Of a stretch of 8,760 nt of DNA, positions 7,618 to 8,760 are shown piece by piece. The stretch's first letter is position 1, and each line of letters begins with the position of its first letter. Position numbers and translations under genes: made by a program. A model generated the notes under the pieces. That model ran no database searches. It worked only from the letters and a program-made list of their open reading frames with translations, and had not been told where the DNA came from. This DNA comes from an uncultured Clostridia bacterium. Lineage in GTDB: Bacteria; Bacillota; Clostridia; Christensenellales; UBA1242. Where the stretch lies: the NCBI GenBank assembly GCA_944363385.1, contig CALVUB010000030.1, forward strand, positions 1 to 8,760. The letters are read 5' to 3'.

Positions 7618-7777
7618 GGCGCGCTTTAAAACTTTTCCGCGAAAAATTCGCGAGAAAAGTTTTCGCGCCCTCGGGCTCTAAAAAAACTCCAACACCACCA
7701 AAACAACTTTTGAGCCCGAGGGCGCACAGCTTGCGCCTTTTTTGCAAGCAAAAAAAAGGCGCAAGCAAAAGCGCGCC
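7618..7777. other. Cloverleaf (four-way junction) element B, 160 bp
   Basis: Closing stem P0 is 10 perfect base pairs, 7618-7627 with 7768-7777 (GGCGCGCTTT / AAAGCGCGCC). Three hairpins lie inside. P1 is 7628-7637 with 7654-7663 (10 bp), then a single bulged A (7653) and 7638-7643 with 7647-7652 (6 bp, loop AAA). P2 is 7665-7678 with 7712-7725 (14 bp, very G+C-rich, 33-nt loop). P3 is 7729-7743 with 7752-7766 (15 bp, 8-nt loop). Junction spacers are 0, 1, 3 and 1 nt. The closing stem starts at the base next to the recN stop codon and lies upstream of the ruvC promoter, so on the - strand it is the recN 3' region. It is much richer in G+C than its surroundings. Short frames cross it on both strands but none looks like a gene. 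No classic T tract follows. It has the same layout as element A. Confidence 0.85.
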
Positions 7778-8760
7778 CTATCCAACTTCGTCAAACATCT
7801 CTTTAGCATGGTTCAAAGCAATTTCTGTAGGATTTTTACCCGCAATCATCTTCGCAACAGCCTCAACAGCCTCACTAGAGTCTAAAATCTTGACCTCAGA
7901 AAAGGTTTGTCCATTCTTTTCAAGTTTATATACATTTACAAAATTATCACCAAACACAGCAACTTGTGGCAAGTGAGTTATGCAAAGTACTTGGCAAAAT
8001 TTGGTTATATTCTTCAATTTCTGCCCTACAATCTTGCCTGTTTCTCCACTTATTCCAGCATCAATCTCATCAAACAAAAGAGTTGAAGAAAAGCCATTTT
8101 CAGCAAAAATATTTTTAACCGCAAGCATAAACCGACTAAGCTCCCCACCTGAAGCAGTTTTTGACAGTGATTTAACTTCTTGTCCTGCATTAGCTGAAAA
8201 ATTAAATACAACATCATCTCTTCCATTTTGACCAATATCTTTAAGAGGTGAAATTTGGATGGTAAACTTTGATGATCTCATACCAAGGTCTCGAAGTTCT
8301 TTCTCCACCTTAGTTTCAACCTCTTTTGCCACACTTTTGCGGATTTCGGTCAATTTTTGAGCCATCTGTTCAAGCTCAGAAGCAAGCTTTTCTTTTTGCA
8401 AATTAAGTTTTTCTAAAAGCTCTTGCCCCTCATCTAACATCTGCAGTTTTTCTTTCGTTTTAAAAGCAAACTCAAAAACAGTCTCAATTGAGCCACCATA
8501 TTTTTTGCATAGACTTTTTATAAGGTCATTGCGCTGGTCTAAAGCATTAAACTCATGCTCATCAAAAGACGTATTTTCTCTCACATCGACAAGCGCTGAG
8601 TTGATATCTTCAATCTCGTAGCGACAACTATCAAGACGCTCTCTTAAACTCGAAAAAATTTCGATGTTAGATAACGCCGACAAGGAATTTGAAACTTCTT
8701 GAAGCGTATTTATCACGCTGTCAGGATTTTCAGATAAAAGCGCTTCAGAAGCACTTACCG
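7778..8760 (-). CDS. recN: DNA repair protein RecN, C-terminal part (5' end beyond window)
   Basis: SMC-like ATPase acting early at double-strand breaks. The frame is open to the right edge: about 326 of the roughly 550-570 residues are visible, so the N-terminal Walker A half lies outside. A GTG at 8714-8716 is internal, not the start. Visible parts in order are coiled-coil sequence (about 8760-8270), the ABC signature TASGGELSR (about 8158-8132), Walker B TLLFDEIDAG (about 8083-8054), the H-loop CITHLPQVA and the end AKEMFDEVG. The length after Walker B is normal, so the C-terminus appears intact. It stops with TAG directly against element B. The gap to ruvC is about 230 bp with its own promoter, so recN is probably a separate unit from ruvCAB although functionally linked. 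Confidence 0.96.
   Translation of the reverse strand, partial: VSASEALLSENPDSVINTLQEVSNSLSALSNIEIFSSLRERLDSCRYEIEDINSALVDVRENTSFDEHEFNALDQRNDLIKSLCKKYGGSIETVFEFAFKTKEKLQMLDEGQELLEKLNLQKEKLASELEQMAQKLTEIRKSVAKEVETKVEKELRDLGMRSSKFTIQISPLKDIGQNGRDDVVFNFSANAGQEVKSLSKTASGGELSRFMLAVKNIFAENGFSSTLLFDEIDAGISGETGKIVGQKLKNITKFCQVLCITHLPQVAVFGDNFVNVYKLEKNGQTFSEVKILDSSEAVEAVAKMIAGKNPTEIALNHAKEMFDEVG

Noticed and set aside
7586..7768. 60-codon - strand frame inside element B
   Set aside because: It starts inside hairpin P3 and its product is composed of the paired arms; the RNA/DNA fold explains the sequence better.
7608..7976. 122-codon open frame on + strand across element B and the recN end
   Set aside because: It is antisense to recN and crosses the palindromes. 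It has no ribosome binding site and no recognisable domain, and the open frame follows from the G+C-rich inverted repeats.

Overview
The window comes from an AT-rich bacterial chromosome, most likely a Clostridia-like member of the Bacillota. RNase Y and a RecN/RuvABC/QueA/Tgt block point to Bacillota. RuvC is encoded where Bacilli normally use RecU. Starts are ATG plus at least one TTG, Shine-Dalgarno sites are purine-rich, and the promoters are near-consensus sigma-A type (TTGACT, 17 bp, TATAAT). TAA, TGA and TAG all end real genes here (rny TAA, tgt TGA, recN and ruvC TAG), so the code looks standard. The exact lineage cannot be told from the sequence alone.

Layout: at the left edge, on the + strand, is the 3' end of a tyrosine recombinase with an in-frame TAG, followed by an intrinsic terminator. 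Everything else is on the - strand. Read in the direction of transcription (right to left) the order is: recN (5' end outside the window), a large folded element, a promoter, ruvC-ruvA-ruvB-queA-tgt as a tight run, a promoter, a 199-residue coiled-coil protein of unknown function with its own terminator, a promoter, rny (RNase Y), and a second large folded element.

Functionally, recN and ruvCAB cover double-strand-break repair and Holliday-junction processing. queA and tgt are consecutive steps of queuosine tRNA modification, and rny starts mRNA decay. The link from ruvAB to queA-tgt is common in bacteria. The usual continuation into yajC/secDF is replaced here by the orphan coiled-coil gene.

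The most unusual content is non-coding. Two elements, 465-591 and 7618-7777, have little overall sequence identity but fold into the same shape: a 10-12 bp closing stem around three hairpins, the middle one longest with a large loop, and nearly the same junction spacers. Each sits just 3' of a - strand gene (rny and recN). They look like two members of an undescribed family of cloverleaf (four-way-junction) elements, acting as RNA 3' structures, small RNAs or mobile palindromic DNA. Secondary points are a predicted leaderless ruvC mRNA, the nonsense codon in the recombinase, and a 39-residue internal duplication in the orphan protein.
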